Origin: JANQPX01 sp965204405
GTDB taxonomy: Bacteria > Pseudomonadota > Alphaproteobacteria > Geminicoccales > Geminicoccaceae
Length of the DNA stretch: 64,000 bases
NCBI GenBank assembly: GCA_965204405.1
Contig: CBDBEN010000002.1
Span: 620,001 to 684,000 of the forward strand
Direction of reading: 5' to 3'
Both the position numbers and the translations under genes were made by a program. The notes under the pieces are model-generated. The model ran no database searches and had not been told where the DNA came from. It saw only the letters and a list, made by a program, of their open reading frames with translations. The number at the start of each line of letters is the position of its first letter. Position 1 is the first letter of the stretch. Of the stretch, positions 8,770 to 17,300 are shown in pieces.

Positions 8770-9267
8770 ATGGTTTTTCTGAAAGACATCGAAATTGCAC
8801 TAGATGACTTCCTAGATCGACGTATCAAAAAAGCTTCTGCGCCAAGTGTAGAAGAGTATTTTGAAGAGCGTGAAGAACGAATAAACGACGAAAAGGCGAT
8901 TAGCTTAAAATCTACACTCAGTTATATACATGACGATCTTTCGGCACTTCTCACGCATATATCTGCTATGATCGCAGCGCTCGGTATAACGTTGATTGTT
9001 TTTCAGTCGTCCAGAATAACTCAGGTACTTATTTTTCTCGAAATTATTTCGTACGCAATGCTCGCAATTATGTGTGTTTTCAGCTTGAGACATAAAGGCG
9101 GCAGCGTTCCAGTTAAAGAGAAATTCGGTACGTTAGAAGAATACTATCAGCATTATCTGCGGCGAAGGTATTTCTATATAACATGTTCAAATGGAGTTAT
9201 TCTAACAACTATCATCTTCATGCTAACAATTATTTTGCACCTTTTAATGCTGATTTTCCGTGGCTGA
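8770..9267 (+). CDS. Hypothetical membrane protein
   Basis: 165 residues, AT-rich relative to both flanks, indicating foreign origin. The N-terminal ~55 residues are charged and likely coiled-coil (SVEEYFEEREERINDEKAI). Three hydrophobic segments follow: ISAMIAALGITLIVF, VLIFLEIISYAMLAIMCVF and VILTTIIFMLTIILHLLMLI. A cytoplasmic helical head on a small membrane domain recalls proteins of phage-defence or conflict loci, but I recognise no family and see no partner effector beside it. The ribosome binding site is weak. Confidence 0.55.
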   Translation: MVFLKDIEIALDDFLDRRIKKASAPSVEEYFEEREERINDEKAISLKSTLSYIHDDLSALLTHISAMIAALGITLIVFQSSRITQVLIFLEIISYAMLAIMCVFSLRHKGGSVPVKEKFGTLEEYYQHYLRRRYFYITCSNGVILTTIIFMLTIILHLLMLIFRG

Positions 9268-9487
9268 TTTTTCTGACTGGGATGCACTGTTCATAAAGAG
9301 CCGCCACGTTGTCATCGACTGATCGACTCCTGCCGGAGTGTCTCCTTTTTGGAAACGATCAAAGGATCAGCGGTAGATTCCGACTCCGGCGCGACCTTCG
9401 ATGGCATAACCGTTCCATGCCACTCGTAGCGCCATTTTGAGCGGAGCTTTTGCTCGACAACGAATCGCTTGCTCAATGAGATTAGCT

Positions 9488-9904
9488 CTATGACTTCTTC
9501 GGCTCAATTAGGTCCCACATGTTACCGCAGATATCGAGGAACACGGCCACCGTTCCATAGCTCTCTTCCCTCGGCTCTCCACGGACAAAGTTGATGCCTT
9601 TGGCCCTGAACGCTTCGTAATCACGCCAGAAATCGTCGGTATACAGAAACAGAAAGACTCGGCCACCAGTCTGATTGCCGATCCGTGATAACTGCTCTTC
9701 GCCAACAGCGCGTGCTAGGAGCAAGCGCGATTCTGACGATCCCGGCGGCGCAACGACGACCCATCGCTTGCCCGATTCCGGCATGTGCGGCCGAGAGACA
9801 GGGGTGTCTTCAATCAGATCGAAGCCGAGTTTATTGACATAAAAGTCGATGGCTTCGTCGTAGTCACGGACGATCACCGCTGTCTGAGCGAGAAACTGCT
9901 TCAT
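9488..9904 (-). CDS. VOC/glyoxalase superfamily protein
   Basis: 138 residues with one vicinal-oxygen-chelate fold in two beta-alpha-beta-beta-beta halves. It starts TAVIVRDYDEAIDFYVNKLG, passes RWVVVAPPGSSESRLLLARA and ends VAVFLDICGNMWDLIEP. The C-terminal metal-ligand position is present as D in the WDLIEP segment. Members are lyases, dioxygenases or resistance binding proteins; the substrate cannot be told here. Monocistronic on the minus strand. Confidence 0.85.
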   Translation of the reverse strand: MKQFLAQTAVIVRDYDEAIDFYVNKLGFDLIEDTPVSRPHMPESGKRWVVVAPPGSSESRLLLARAVGEEQLSRIGNQTGGRVFLFLYTDDFWRDYEAFRAKGINFVRGEPREESYGTVAVFLDICGNMWDLIEPKKS

Positions 9905-9968
9905 CCTTTGATCTCAGCATGCGTGCAATCTCCCAGCAAGATTGCAGCAATGGCTAGCGGCTCCTTTT

Positions 9969-10110
9969 GGCACGGTTTACGCATTGCGCCGAGCTTGGCT
10001 TGCGTCAGCAAAGCGGCGGTTACCCTCCGTAGTGGGCCAAGATCGCCTGTCGTGTCCGCACCTGTTAGGCGAAGCTGACCTGCTCGAGCGACCACGGGGA
10101 GGCGGAGCAT
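9969..10110. repeat. Degenerate dispersed repeat, copy B
   Basis: Partner of the repeat at 8518-8664, same orientation, sharing TTTGGCACGG, the GATCGCCTGTCGTGTCCG block, TTAGGCGAAGCTG and GAGGCGGAGCAT. Intervening bases differ and lengths drift by a few bases. Confidence 0.35.
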
Positions 10111-10122
10111 GACCCAGAATGG

Positions 10123-10374
10123 TCATGCGCTCGACATTCCCGCGATCATCGCCACCAAAGCGACGAGATGGATCAACATAATCGCTCGGTCGTTCCAAAG
10201 TGCGCCCACGGCAAACCAGCCGATCACGCCGACCAGAAACAGGTACAGGTTCCAGGGCGTCCATCCGAACCCGGCGGCGGTGTAGCCGAGGATCTGGATC
10301 ACCGATGCCGTCCATTTGACGGCAAAGGCGATGCGCTCGCTCCCGCCAGTCGAAAGAGCGATGTCAGACGGCAC
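10123..10374 (-). CDS. Small integral membrane protein downstream of an SDR
   Basis: 83 residues from a GTG that overlaps the end of the SDR gene by 11 bp, indicating translational coupling. Two hydrophobic stretches follow the N-terminus: KWTASVIQILGYTAAGFG, and LYLFLVGVIGWFAVGALW then IMLIHLVALVAMIAGM. The WNLYLFLVGVIGWF block suggests a conserved small family found next to oxidoreductases. No catalytic residues; function unknown. Confidence 0.65.
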   Translation of the reverse strand: MPSDIALSTGGSERIAFAVKWTASVIQILGYTAAGFGWTPWNLYLFLVGVIGWFAVGALWNDRAIMLIHLVALVAMIAGMSSA

Positions 10375-11074
10375 GGGTCAGCCCTCCGTCGATTCTCAGG
10401 TTTTGGCCAGTCATGTAGCCGCCACCCTCGGAAGCCAGCCAGGAGATCAACGACGACACCTCCCCGGCGCGTCCATAGCGACCCATAGGGATACGCGCCC
10501 GCCGGTCCTCGGTTTCGGGCAGGCTATCGATGAAACCGGGTAGGATGTTGTTCATGCGGATGTTGTCGGCGGCGTATTTGTCGGCATAGAGCTTGGCGAA
10601 GGCAGCGAGCCCCGCCCGGAACACCCCTGATGTGGGAAAGAGCGGGTCGGGCTCGAAGGCGGCGAAGGTCGAGATATTGATGATCGCACCGCCGCCGTTC
10701 CCTTGCATGATGGGCGTGACTAGGCGCGCTGGGCGGATGACGTTCAGGAGATAGACCTCCATGCCCTCGTGCCAGTCCTCGTCGGCGATTTCGAGCACTG
10801 GGCCTTTGGGACCATGGCCGGCGGAATTGACCAGCACATCGATGCGCCCCCAGCGTTCCACAGCACCATCGACCAGCCGCTTGAGATCCGCTACCGAGCG
10901 GTTCGATCCCGTGACGCCGAAGCCGCCGAGTTCGTTGGCCAGCGTCTTGCCCTTGCCCGACGAGGATAGGATCCCGAGCGTAAATCCATCGGCAGCGAGT
11001 TGCCTCGCTGCATCAGCGCCCATGCCACTGCCGCCGGCGGTTATCAACGCTACTCTTTCTACAGCAATGTCCAT
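10364..11074 (-). CDS. SDR family protein with altered catalytic motif
   Basis: 236 residues. The Rossmann motif TAGGSGMGADAARQLA near the N-terminus and VNSAGHGPKG in place of NNAG mark a short-chain dehydrogenase, as does the C-terminal GQNLRIDGGL. However, where YxxxK is expected the sequence is SGVFR within FPTSGVFRAGLAAFAK, so both the catalytic tyrosine (Ser) and lysine (Arg) appear replaced. It may be a divergent subfamily with other chemistry or a binding role. It forms an operon with the small membrane protein downstream and is divergent from the LysR gene at 11169, which likely regulates it. Cofactor binding looks intact. Confidence 0.8.
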   Translation of the reverse strand: MDIAVERVALITAGGSGMGADAARQLAADGFTLGILSSSGKGKTLANELGGFGVTGSNRSVADLKRLVDGAVERWGRIDVLVNSAGHGPKGPVLEIADEDWHEGMEVYLLNVIRPARLVTPIMQGNGGGAIINISTFAAFEPDPLFPTSGVFRAGLAAFAKLYADKYAADNIRMNNILPGFIDSLPETEDRRARIPMGRYGRAGEVSSLISWLASEGGGYMTGQNLRIDGGLTRAV

Positions 11075-11168
11075 ATCCTGTTCCTAAATGCCCTTTTCAT
11101 CGCCAATGTAGGTCAAAGTTTCAGGCGCAACGAGGCAGAACATCTGTATCCTTGGGATAGAAATTCTA

Positions 11169-12062
11169 TTGGCTTCATCAAACCCTCTTCCCCCTCTCAA
11201 TGGCCTTCGCGTGTTCGAGGCCGCCGGTCGGCATCTGAATTTTCGCGCCGCCGCCGACGAACTCGGGGTAACCCAGGGCGCCGTGGCGCAGCAGGTGCGC
11301 GGGCTCGAGGCGTATCTCAGTCTTCGGCTGTTCGAGCGGCAGGCCAAGGGCCTCGCCTTCACCGCCACTGGCCGCAGCTATCATGGCCAAGTCGCCGCCG
11401 CCCTGAGATCGCTGCAGGAGGCGACCGCGGCGCTCAAGCCCGAGCCCTCCAAGGTCACGATCAGCGTGACGCCAACCTTCGCGGCGAAGTGGCTGCTGCC
11501 CAACCTGCCGGGTCTCGCCGGCGATCACCCGGCGATTGACTTGCGGGTGCTTGCCACCGACAGCGTGCTCAGCTTCCACGCCGACGGGATCGATCTCGCC
11601 GTCCGTCAGGGGCAGCCACCATTCGGTGCTAGCCTCGATGCGAGACTGCTGTTTCGACAGGAGATCGTCGCCGTGGCGGCTCCGGCATTGATTGCCGAGG
11701 AGAGCCTGCCGCTGGTGCAGGATGCTTTCGAGCGGACGGCTCTCCTCCACGACACGCATAATCTCTGGCCGGCGTTCTATCGCGAAGTTTTCGGCATCAG
11801 CGATGCAGCGGCCAGCCGGGGAATGAGCTTCAGCCAGACGTCGCTTAGCATCGATGCGGCGCTAGCCGGACAAGGGATTGCGCTCGCCAGCCGGTTTCTG
11901 GTCGAGCGCGATCTGCAAGCAGGCCGGCTACACCAGGTCGTCCCCGGAACCCTGCGGGGCAATGGAGATTTCTATTTGCTGGCGTTGAAGACAACACATC
12001 GCAATAGATCTGCCGCCGATGTCATGAACTGGCTCGAAGCGCAAGGCCGACCGGGCGGCTAG
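11169..12062 (+). CDS. LysR-family transcriptional regulator (GcvA-like)
   Basis: 297 residues from a TTG start at 11169. The N-terminal winged helix-turn-helix has the GcvA-type pattern LPPLNGLRVFEAAGRHLNF, then AADELGVTQGAVAQQVRGLE. The substrate-binding domain runs from about residue 90 (SKVTISVTPTFAAKWLLPNL) to the end. It is divergently transcribed from the SDR operon with a 94-bp gap, the classical arrangement for a LysR protein controlling its neighbour. The inducer is unknown. Confidence 0.88.
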   Translation: MASSNPLPPLNGLRVFEAAGRHLNFRAAADELGVTQGAVAQQVRGLEAYLSLRLFERQAKGLAFTATGRSYHGQVAAALRSLQEATAALKPEPSKVTISVTPTFAAKWLLPNLPGLAGDHPAIDLRVLATDSVLSFHADGIDLAVRQGQPPFGASLDARLLFRQEIVAVAAPALIAEESLPLVQDAFERTALLHDTHNLWPAFYREVFGISDAAASRGMSFSQTSLSIDAALAGQGIALASRFLVERDLQAGRLHQVVPGTLRGNGDFYLLALKTTHRNRSAADVMNWLEAQGRPGG

Positions 12063-12104
12063 GTCGGCGGCTTTTGATAGCACACAGCTTCCGGTGGTCT
12101 TGTG

Positions 12105-12150
12105 GCGGTTTTCGGAGGCAGATTGGACAGGACGATTCGTGCTTTCATGT
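12105..12150. repeat. Short dispersed repeat fragment
   Basis: GGTTTTCGGAGGCAGATTGG and the following GACGATTCGTGCTTTCA closely match 20261-20300, where the core is the near-perfect dyad AGCACGA-T-TCGTGCT. A third core copy is at 22458-22470. The rest of 12063-12271 is AT-rich and holds no gene. Confidence 0.4.
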
Positions 12151-12271
12151 TAAAGTTCGATATGCGATTTTATGGAAAATATAGCCTCCCAAACAATGGG
12201 AAACAGAGACCTCTAAGAACGTACTTCAGTAATTTTTAAGTGAAGAAATCCATGGTCATCATCCATTGCTA

Positions 12272-13273
12272 TCAAAATTCGAGAATTGCCTGAAGCAACA
12301 TCACCTGAAACTGTTCTGGGTCTTCAATCTGCGGAATATGCCCGACATCCTCAAGCATGAGGATCGTGCTGTCATCGATCACGGCTGCCAGATCCGTTGC
12401 CTGTTCGGGAGGCGTTACGGTGTCTTCGTCACCCCAGATGATAACCGTCTTCAAAGAAAAACTAGCATAGCTCTCCCTCCGGGTGCTGAGTGCATCAGAG
12501 GGAGTGGCCAGGAGGGACGGCACCCAGTCTGACATCGATTGCGTACTTTCTCGCCGGCTCATGGGCCGTTGAAGGATGTCGACATGTTTGGGCAGGAGCT
12601 GATCTTTCCGGTAAATCATCTGCCGCGCGAACATCTTGGTCAGCAAGGGGTTGGTTCCCGTCGTGGCCACGAGAAACGGGCGAATGACCTCGCTCGACAG
12701 GGGCCAGATCATGCCGTCTTCATGGGCGTTGCCGAGCCCTATCGCCCCATCGATGATGATCAGGCCTGTGAAGGCCTCCGGCGCCATCAATACTGCTTCC
12801 ATACCCGCCGACGCGCCGAAGGAATGCGCTGCCAGGACGGGTTTGATTTCGAGCGCTTGCACGAGATCGAGGATGCGTTCAGCCTGTCTCGGGCGCGAAT
12901 AGTTTCCCTTCGGATCACGTTCGGAAAACCCGAATGGCGGCATGTCGAACGCGATCGCCCGGTAGCCGTTCTTGGCCAGCGCCTCCATCGTTTCGCGCCA
13001 TAGGCCCGACCAGGCGGCGGTGCCGTGAGCCAGCAGAACAGGCAGACCATCGACCGGCCCGAGTTCCTGCAAGAAAATGTCACCCGAGTTGGTGGCGACC
13101 ATGCGCCCCTCGGCGGGGAGAATGTCGGCAACCCTATCAGTCTCGCGCAGCGCAGCCGCCATGCGGAAAGCGACCGGAATGCCGATGCAAACCAAGAGGA
13201 CGATTGTTATAGAAATCTTTGCTATGCGCATCATCACAGCAGCCCAGATATGAATGATCTTCAATGTCGGCAT
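12272..13273 (-). CDS. Alpha/beta-hydrolase with N-terminal membrane anchor
   Basis: 333 residues; the start is uncertain because an ATG pair 13-14 codons in (MMRIAK) is equally plausible. A single hydrophobic segment ITIVLLVCIGIPVAF anchors it. The hydrolase fold follows with the oxyanion region AHGTAAWSGLW, nucleophile elbow HSFGAS (serine in GxSxG-like context), the acid in WGDEDTVTP and the catalytic histidine in DVGHIPQIE. All three catalytic residues are present, so an active esterase or related hydrolase at the inner membrane is likely. It stands alone on the minus strand. Substrate unknown. Confidence 0.85.
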   Translation of the reverse strand: MPTLKIIHIWAAVMMRIAKISITIVLLVCIGIPVAFRMAAALRETDRVADILPAEGRMVATNSGDIFLQELGPVDGLPVLLAHGTAAWSGLWRETMEALAKNGYRAIAFDMPPFGFSERDPKGNYSRPRQAERILDLVQALEIKPVLAAHSFGASAGMEAVLMAPEAFTGLIIIDGAIGLGNAHEDGMIWPLSSEVIRPFLVATTGTNPLLTKMFARQMIYRKDQLLPKHVDILQRPMSRRESTQSMSDWVPSLLATPSDALSTRRESYASFSLKTVIIWGDEDTVTPPEQATDLAAVIDDSTILMLEDVGHIPQIEDPEQFQVMLLQAILEF

Positions 13274-13433
13274 CGCTCGTGGTAAAGCGACGTCGTCACT
13301 CAGCCACGATGGGACGATGGATTACAAGGTCGATAGTCTCGCTTCCGGAACGGAGCATATCGAAACAGGTACCGGGAAGAAATTCCGTGCCATCACCAAG
13401 CCTATAAGGCTGGATCACAAAGTATAAGGGCGC

Positions 13434-14921
13434 ATGAAGAACTTTTCACGGCGCATGATTTTAGCCGGTGCCGGCGCGGTTGCCGGTGTCTCCGGAGCAA
13501 GGTATCTGGCATCGTCCAATCCAACGTTGGATGGCGTTACCGTAAGTGGCGACTTGGAGGAACAAGGACATCTGGACGACGCCAGCCGCCTCAGTTCCAC
13601 GCCTGTCCACAGACACATCACTTTAGAAGACGACCCCAGCGAACGGCTTGTCGAAGCGCTCCGCAAGGAGATCACCGAGGCCAGATCGGCAGGGCGGCCG
13701 GTCAATATCGGCGCCGCGCGCCATTCGATGGGCGCGCAGGCAATCCCGAGAGATGGCCACGCCATCACTTTCAACAACGGCTTTCTCGAGCCCGATAGCC
13801 ATGCCGGCGTTTATCGCGTGCATGCCGGTGCCAGGTGGAGCCAGGTCATCGCGGCACTCGATCCGATCGGCTGGTCGCCAAAGGTCATGCAGTCGAACCA
13901 TGATTTCGGCGTCGCCGCCACCTTCTGCGTCAATGCCCATGGCTGGCCGGTGCCGCACGGACCGATGGGCGCGACCGTAAGGTCGTTCGAGATGGTGGTT
14001 GCCGACGGCTCGCTCCTGACCTGCTCGCGAACCGAGAATACCGATCTCTTCAACGTCACCATGGGCGGATATGGCCTGAGCGGTGCCATCGTTTCGCTCG
14101 ACGTCGAGATGGAGAAAAACCTCCGTCTCGAGCCGCGTTTCGATGAACTCCCGGCCGAGGATTTCGGCCCGGCCTTCGAAGCGGCTTTGGCTGACGAGAA
14201 CGTCAACATGGCCTATGGCCGCCTCAACGTCGATCGCAGCCGTTTCTTCGAAGACGCGCTCTTGATCACCTACAGGCCCTCAGCGGATCAGGACGACCTT
14301 CCGGCCGCCTCCGGTTCCGGAATCGTCTCGAAACTTTCCGGTGATGTCTATCGCGCACAGCTCGGCAATGAGCGCATCAAGCGTTTCCGCTGGTGGATGG
14401 AAACCGGCCCCGGCGCGATGGTCGGCGGTGGCGCCATGACGCGCAACAGCCTGATCAATGAGCCGGTCGCCACCCTCGATGATGGCGATCCGAAGCGCAC
14501 CGATATCCTGCACGAATACTTCATCGCTCCCGCAAGGTTTCCCGAGTTTCTCGAGGTCTGCCGGGCGGTCATCCCGAATTCCTATCAGGAGATGCTGAAC
14601 GTCACCCTTCGCTTCGTGGATACCGATGCGGAGAGCTATCTCGCTTATGCGCGTGTTCCACGTATCGCTGCGGTGATGTCGTTCAGCCAGGAAATGACCG
14701 AGCGCGCCGAGGCCGACATGGCGCGCCTGACCCGTGACCTCATCGATGGGATCACGGCGATCGGAGGCAATTATTACCTCCCCTATCGTCCGCATGCGAC
14801 CGTGGATCAGCTGGTTCGTGCCTATCCAAAAGCCCCCGACTTCGCCGCTGCGAAGCGGGCGATCGATCCGGATCTGGTCTTCCGTAGCAACCTCTGGGAT
14901 CAGTATCTGGACGAGCTATGA
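13434..14921 (+). CDS. Tat-exported FAD-linked oxidoreductase (lactone oxidase-like)
   Basis: 495 residues. The N-terminus FSRRMILAGAGAVAGVSGA is a twin-arginine signal. Residues ~60-240 form a PCMH/VAO FAD-binding domain (PVNIGAARHSMGAQAI, DFGVAATFCVNAHGWPVPHG, GYGLSGAIVSLDVEM). The C-terminus ends DPDLVFRSNLWDQYL, like the ALO/gulonolactone-oxidase group. It likely oxidises a sugar lactone or related compound in the periplasm with flavin loaded before export. It is the first gene of a four-gene operon, overlapping the next gene by four bases (ATGA). Confidence 0.85.
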   Translation: MKNFSRRMILAGAGAVAGVSGARYLASSNPTLDGVTVSGDLEEQGHLDDASRLSSTPVHRHITLEDDPSERLVEALRKEITEARSAGRPVNIGAARHSMGAQAIPRDGHAITFNNGFLEPDSHAGVYRVHAGARWSQVIAALDPIGWSPKVMQSNHDFGVAATFCVNAHGWPVPHGPMGATVRSFEMVVADGSLLTCSRTENTDLFNVTMGGYGLSGAIVSLDVEMEKNLRLEPRFDELPAEDFGPAFEAALADENVNMAYGRLNVDRSRFFEDALLITYRPSADQDDLPAASGSGIVSKLSGDVYRAQLGNERIKRFRWWMETGPGAMVGGGAMTRNSLINEPVATLDDGDPKRTDILHEYFIAPARFPEFLEVCRAVIPNSYQEMLNVTLRFVDTDAESYLAYARVPRIAAVMSFSQEMTERAEADMARLTRDLIDGITAIGGNYYLPYRPHATVDQLVRAYPKAPDFAAAKRAIDPDLVFRSNLWDQYLDEL

Positions 14922-15322
14922 CAGTCTTGCAGAAAATCGCTATCGGCTACGCCATCGTGCTGTTTGGTGCCGCATCGATCAACTACATCCCCGGCCTCGT
15001 CGATGACAGCGGATTAGCCTTCGGCATCTTCGCGCTCGACGTCTTCGACGATGCGCTGCATGTCGCCTCAGGCCTTTGGGCGCTCGTCGCGGCCTTCGTC
15101 TCCCATCGCGCCTCGAAAATGTTCCTGGTCATCTTTGGCGCCCTCTATCTCGGAGACGGCATCTTCGGTTTCTTTACCGGCTATGGCTATCTCGACATGG
15201 GCATCTTCACCAATGGATGGGCGGGCCTGTCCTTCACGCTCGTCCGTGTGCTGGCCAACCTGCCCCATATCGTCCTTGGCGCCTTTGCGCTGTTCGCCGG
15301 CCTGAAGCTCGATCGCGCCTGA
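14918..15322 (+). CDS. Four-helix membrane protein (DUF4383-like)
   Basis: 134 residues with four hydrophobic segments: IAIGYAIVLFGAASINYI, DALHVASGLWALVAAFVS, MFLVIFGALYLGDGIFGFF and LVRVLANLPHIVLGAFALFA. The H-x-x-x-G pattern in the second helix and N-x-P-H in the fourth resemble DUF4383 membrane proteins. It overlaps the FAD oxidoreductase by ATGA and the next gene by one base (TGATG), so the three are translationally coupled. A role as electron-transfer or assembly partner of the exported flavoprotein is possible but unproven. Confidence 0.75.
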   Translation: MTVLQKIAIGYAIVLFGAASINYIPGLVDDSGLAFGIFALDVFDDALHVASGLWALVAAFVSHRASKMFLVIFGALYLGDGIFGFFTGYGYLDMGIFTNGWAGLSFTLVRVLANLPHIVLGAFALFAGLKLDRA

Positions 15323-16371
15323 TGCGTCTTTTCGGGAAGTTGCTGAAATGGTTGGGACTTGGGCTCGTCTTGCTCATTGTCATCCTGCTGGCGCCGGTCG
15401 CCTACAATGAGGTGGCCTGTCGAGGCCAATCAGCGGCGACGGCTTACGAGCCGCAACTCCCCTCGGATCATCACAGACTGGAAGCCCGGACCTTCTTGAC
15501 CTACCCCGAGTGGCACATCGTCCACGCCTATGACGACTACGCCAAGGTGATCCAGACAGGCGATCCGCACGCTTATGGATTCTTGAGCGGCATCTCGGGA
15601 TTCTGGTCGTCGCTCTGTGCGCTTTCCGAGCAATCGGCTGCGCATGGCGGCTTCGATTGGCCGACGAAGCAGACGATCTACACCATCGGTGTCAGCTTCT
15701 CCCTGGAGCTTGCATTCAAGGCGCTCTATGAGGAGACGATCGGGCGCATCGCCACGTTGATCCGAGGCGCAGAGCGAGCACCGCTCGACGACCTGTCCGC
15801 CCAGCAGGCGGCAAGCTACGCACGGTTCTTGCAGCAAACCCCCTGGTACCGTTGGGATTTTTCGTCGGATATCGACGCCTTGTCCGCTGCGAATTCGGCA
15901 GTTTTCCGCGACAAGGAGCGGCGTTTCGCGCTCGGTCTGGAATTCGGCGCAAAGGCGAAGTATGCCGACGTCATCACGGCTGCCGTGGCGACCATGGAGC
16001 CAGACGCCCTCAGCCTGCGCATGATCGTCACGAACGTCGATGCGCAAACGCTGCGAAGCTATCCGGATATCGTGCTCATCGAGGAGCGGGGCCCGTCATT
16101 CGAAATTGAGACCCCACGTTACCGACAACTCACGGAACTGCTTCAGCGATTGGCGAATGACGGGGCTGATGTCGTCGAGATCGCAGGCAATGATGACATC
16201 ATGTTCACGGCCATCTCGAACCAGGCCTTTGAACCCGCTCTCCACAGTTTCGAGCGTCAGGGCTATGGCGACAATCGTCACCTGATAGCCGTCAAGGTGC
16301 GCGATCTCGCAGAACGTCTGAGGACCTTAGGCGACGAAGGTCTGACACTGGAACATATCCATGATTACTAG
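15322..16371 (+). CDS. Membrane-anchored conserved hypothetical protein
   Basis: 349 residues. I start it at the ATG overlapping the previous stop (TGATG); the longer upstream frame would lie entirely inside the previous gene. One N-terminal transmembrane helix (LGLGLVLLIVILLAPVAY) is followed by a ~310-residue soluble domain with conserved-looking blocks ARTFLTYPEWHIVHAYDDYA and GFDWPTKQTIYTIGVSFSLE. I do not recognise a fold with confidence. Operon position between membrane proteins and an exported flavoprotein places it in the same envelope function. Confidence 0.75.
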   Translation: MRLFGKLLKWLGLGLVLLIVILLAPVAYNEVACRGQSAATAYEPQLPSDHHRLEARTFLTYPEWHIVHAYDDYAKVIQTGDPHAYGFLSGISGFWSSLCALSEQSAAHGGFDWPTKQTIYTIGVSFSLELAFKALYEETIGRIATLIRGAERAPLDDLSAQQAASYARFLQQTPWYRWDFSSDIDALSAANSAVFRDKERRFALGLEFGAKAKYADVITAAVATMEPDALSLRMIVTNVDAQTLRSYPDIVLIEERGPSFEIETPRYRQLTELLQRLANDGADVVEIAGNDDIMFTAISNQAFEPALHSFERQGYGDNRHLIAVKVRDLAERLRTLGDEGLTLEHIHDY

Positions 16372-16663
16372 AGGGATCGGTGTCGCAGTTCTGGTTCTGA
16401 CGGCTTGGGTCGGCCTCATGGCCGGGGTGATGGTTCTGAGCGATGCTGCTCCCGCAGCCGTGGTGGTTCTGCCGAGCCTCGACTTCCTCCAGAACCTTCC
16501 CGAAGACGTTGCCATTCTATCGCAAAATACGGTGTCGATAACCGTCCAGTCCGACCAGACAGAGCTTGGCTTTGCCCTCTACAGAGCAGGCGCCCTCTTG
16601 GTGCTTCCCGCCGGCTTGGTCGGCTGCCTGCCTTTGGATTTGCCAAGTGTTCCATTGGTCTGA
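16361..16663 (+). CDS. Small envelope protein, last gene of the flavoprotein operon
   Basis: 100 residues. The start ATG lies inside the last codons of the previous gene (11-bp overlap). It has a hydrophobic N-terminus (GVAVLVLTAWVGLMAGVMV) that is either a signal anchor or a signal peptide, and a second hydrophobic patch near the C-terminus (AGALLVLPAGLVGCLPL). No family recognised. The convergent toxin operon begins beyond a strong inverted repeat downstream. Confidence 0.55.
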   Translation: MITRGIGVAVLVLTAWVGLMAGVMVLSDAAPAAVVVLPSLDFLQNLPEDVAILSQNTVSITVQSDQTELGFALYRAGALLVLPAGLVGCLPLDLPSVPLV

Positions 16664-16792
16664 CCATAAACTTCATACGCTTCTTCACGTTTATGCAGGA
16701 CCTCGTTGTGTCCCAACTGACACCGAATCCTTATGGAGGCTGTGACCTTGCCCGTGGATGGTGTGGGCGCAAGTCAGATGGTCATTTAGCTC

Positions 16793-16842
16793 TATGAAGA
16801 GGGCCGAATGCCCGGCTGCGCCAGACATCGGCCCTCTTCATA
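16793..16842. terminator. Bidirectional terminator-like hairpin
   Basis: Perfect 15-bp inverted repeat TATGAAGAGGGCCGA / TCGGCCCTCTTCATA separated by 20 nt, located between convergent operons (end at 16663 and end at 16892). AT-rich sequence flanks it on the right, but there is no classic T run. Confidence 0.65.
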
Positions 16843-16891
16843 ATGATAACTTTTAAATACCTACTGACCTTTCTCCAATCGGAGGGCGAGA

Positions 16892-17299
16892 TCACAGCCA
16901 GCGGTCGAACGGGCGGCTCATGAGCACTGCGCCATGGCGAAGCACTCGTTGTTGAAACGGTGTTAGCTCGGACCAGGGCCGTGAAAGACAGGCCGGCTCG
17001 GGTCCAGGCCGCGGCCAAATGTTCTCCTGCATGTCCGGCCAGACCAGTTGCCCTCCCAATGCCTCCATCGCGAGACTAAGCTGGCGCCACAGATAGGGGT
17101 GATATGGTACCCCCGACCAGACATCAGCGATATTATCCTCTATCGAGCAGACGAAGCCAATTTTGGCTTCCGCCAACCGTACCCTGTCACCCTCAACCTC
17201 AGGAACCAGACCGGTTTGCCGGCCCAGCTCCGCACAGACGTCATCCAGGCTGGGCACCGTCCCTGGAGCAAACGACCAATGCTGTCCTGATTTACCCAT
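16892..17299 (-). CDS. Putative immunity protein of the adjacent toxin
   Basis: 135 residues. The ATG at 17299 lies one base after the TAG of the toxin gene, so the two are translationally coupled; an upstream in-frame start at 17344 is inside the toxin. The product is soluble and acidic to neutral, with tryptophan-rich stretches such as SGVPYHPYLWRQLSLAMEAL and FQQRVLRHGAVLMSRPFDRW. No known family recognised. The small size, lack of signal peptide and position directly behind a polymorphic-toxin-like gene are the usual features of a cognate immunity gene; this is inference from context. Confidence 0.6.
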   Translation of the reverse strand: MGKSGQHWSFAPGTVPSLDDVCAELGRQTGLVPEVEGDRVRLAEAKIGFVCSIEDNIADVWSGVPYHPYLWRQLSLAMEALGGQLVWPDMQENIWPRPGPEPACLSRPWSELTPFQQRVLRHGAVLMSRPFDRWL

Positions 17300-17300
17300 T

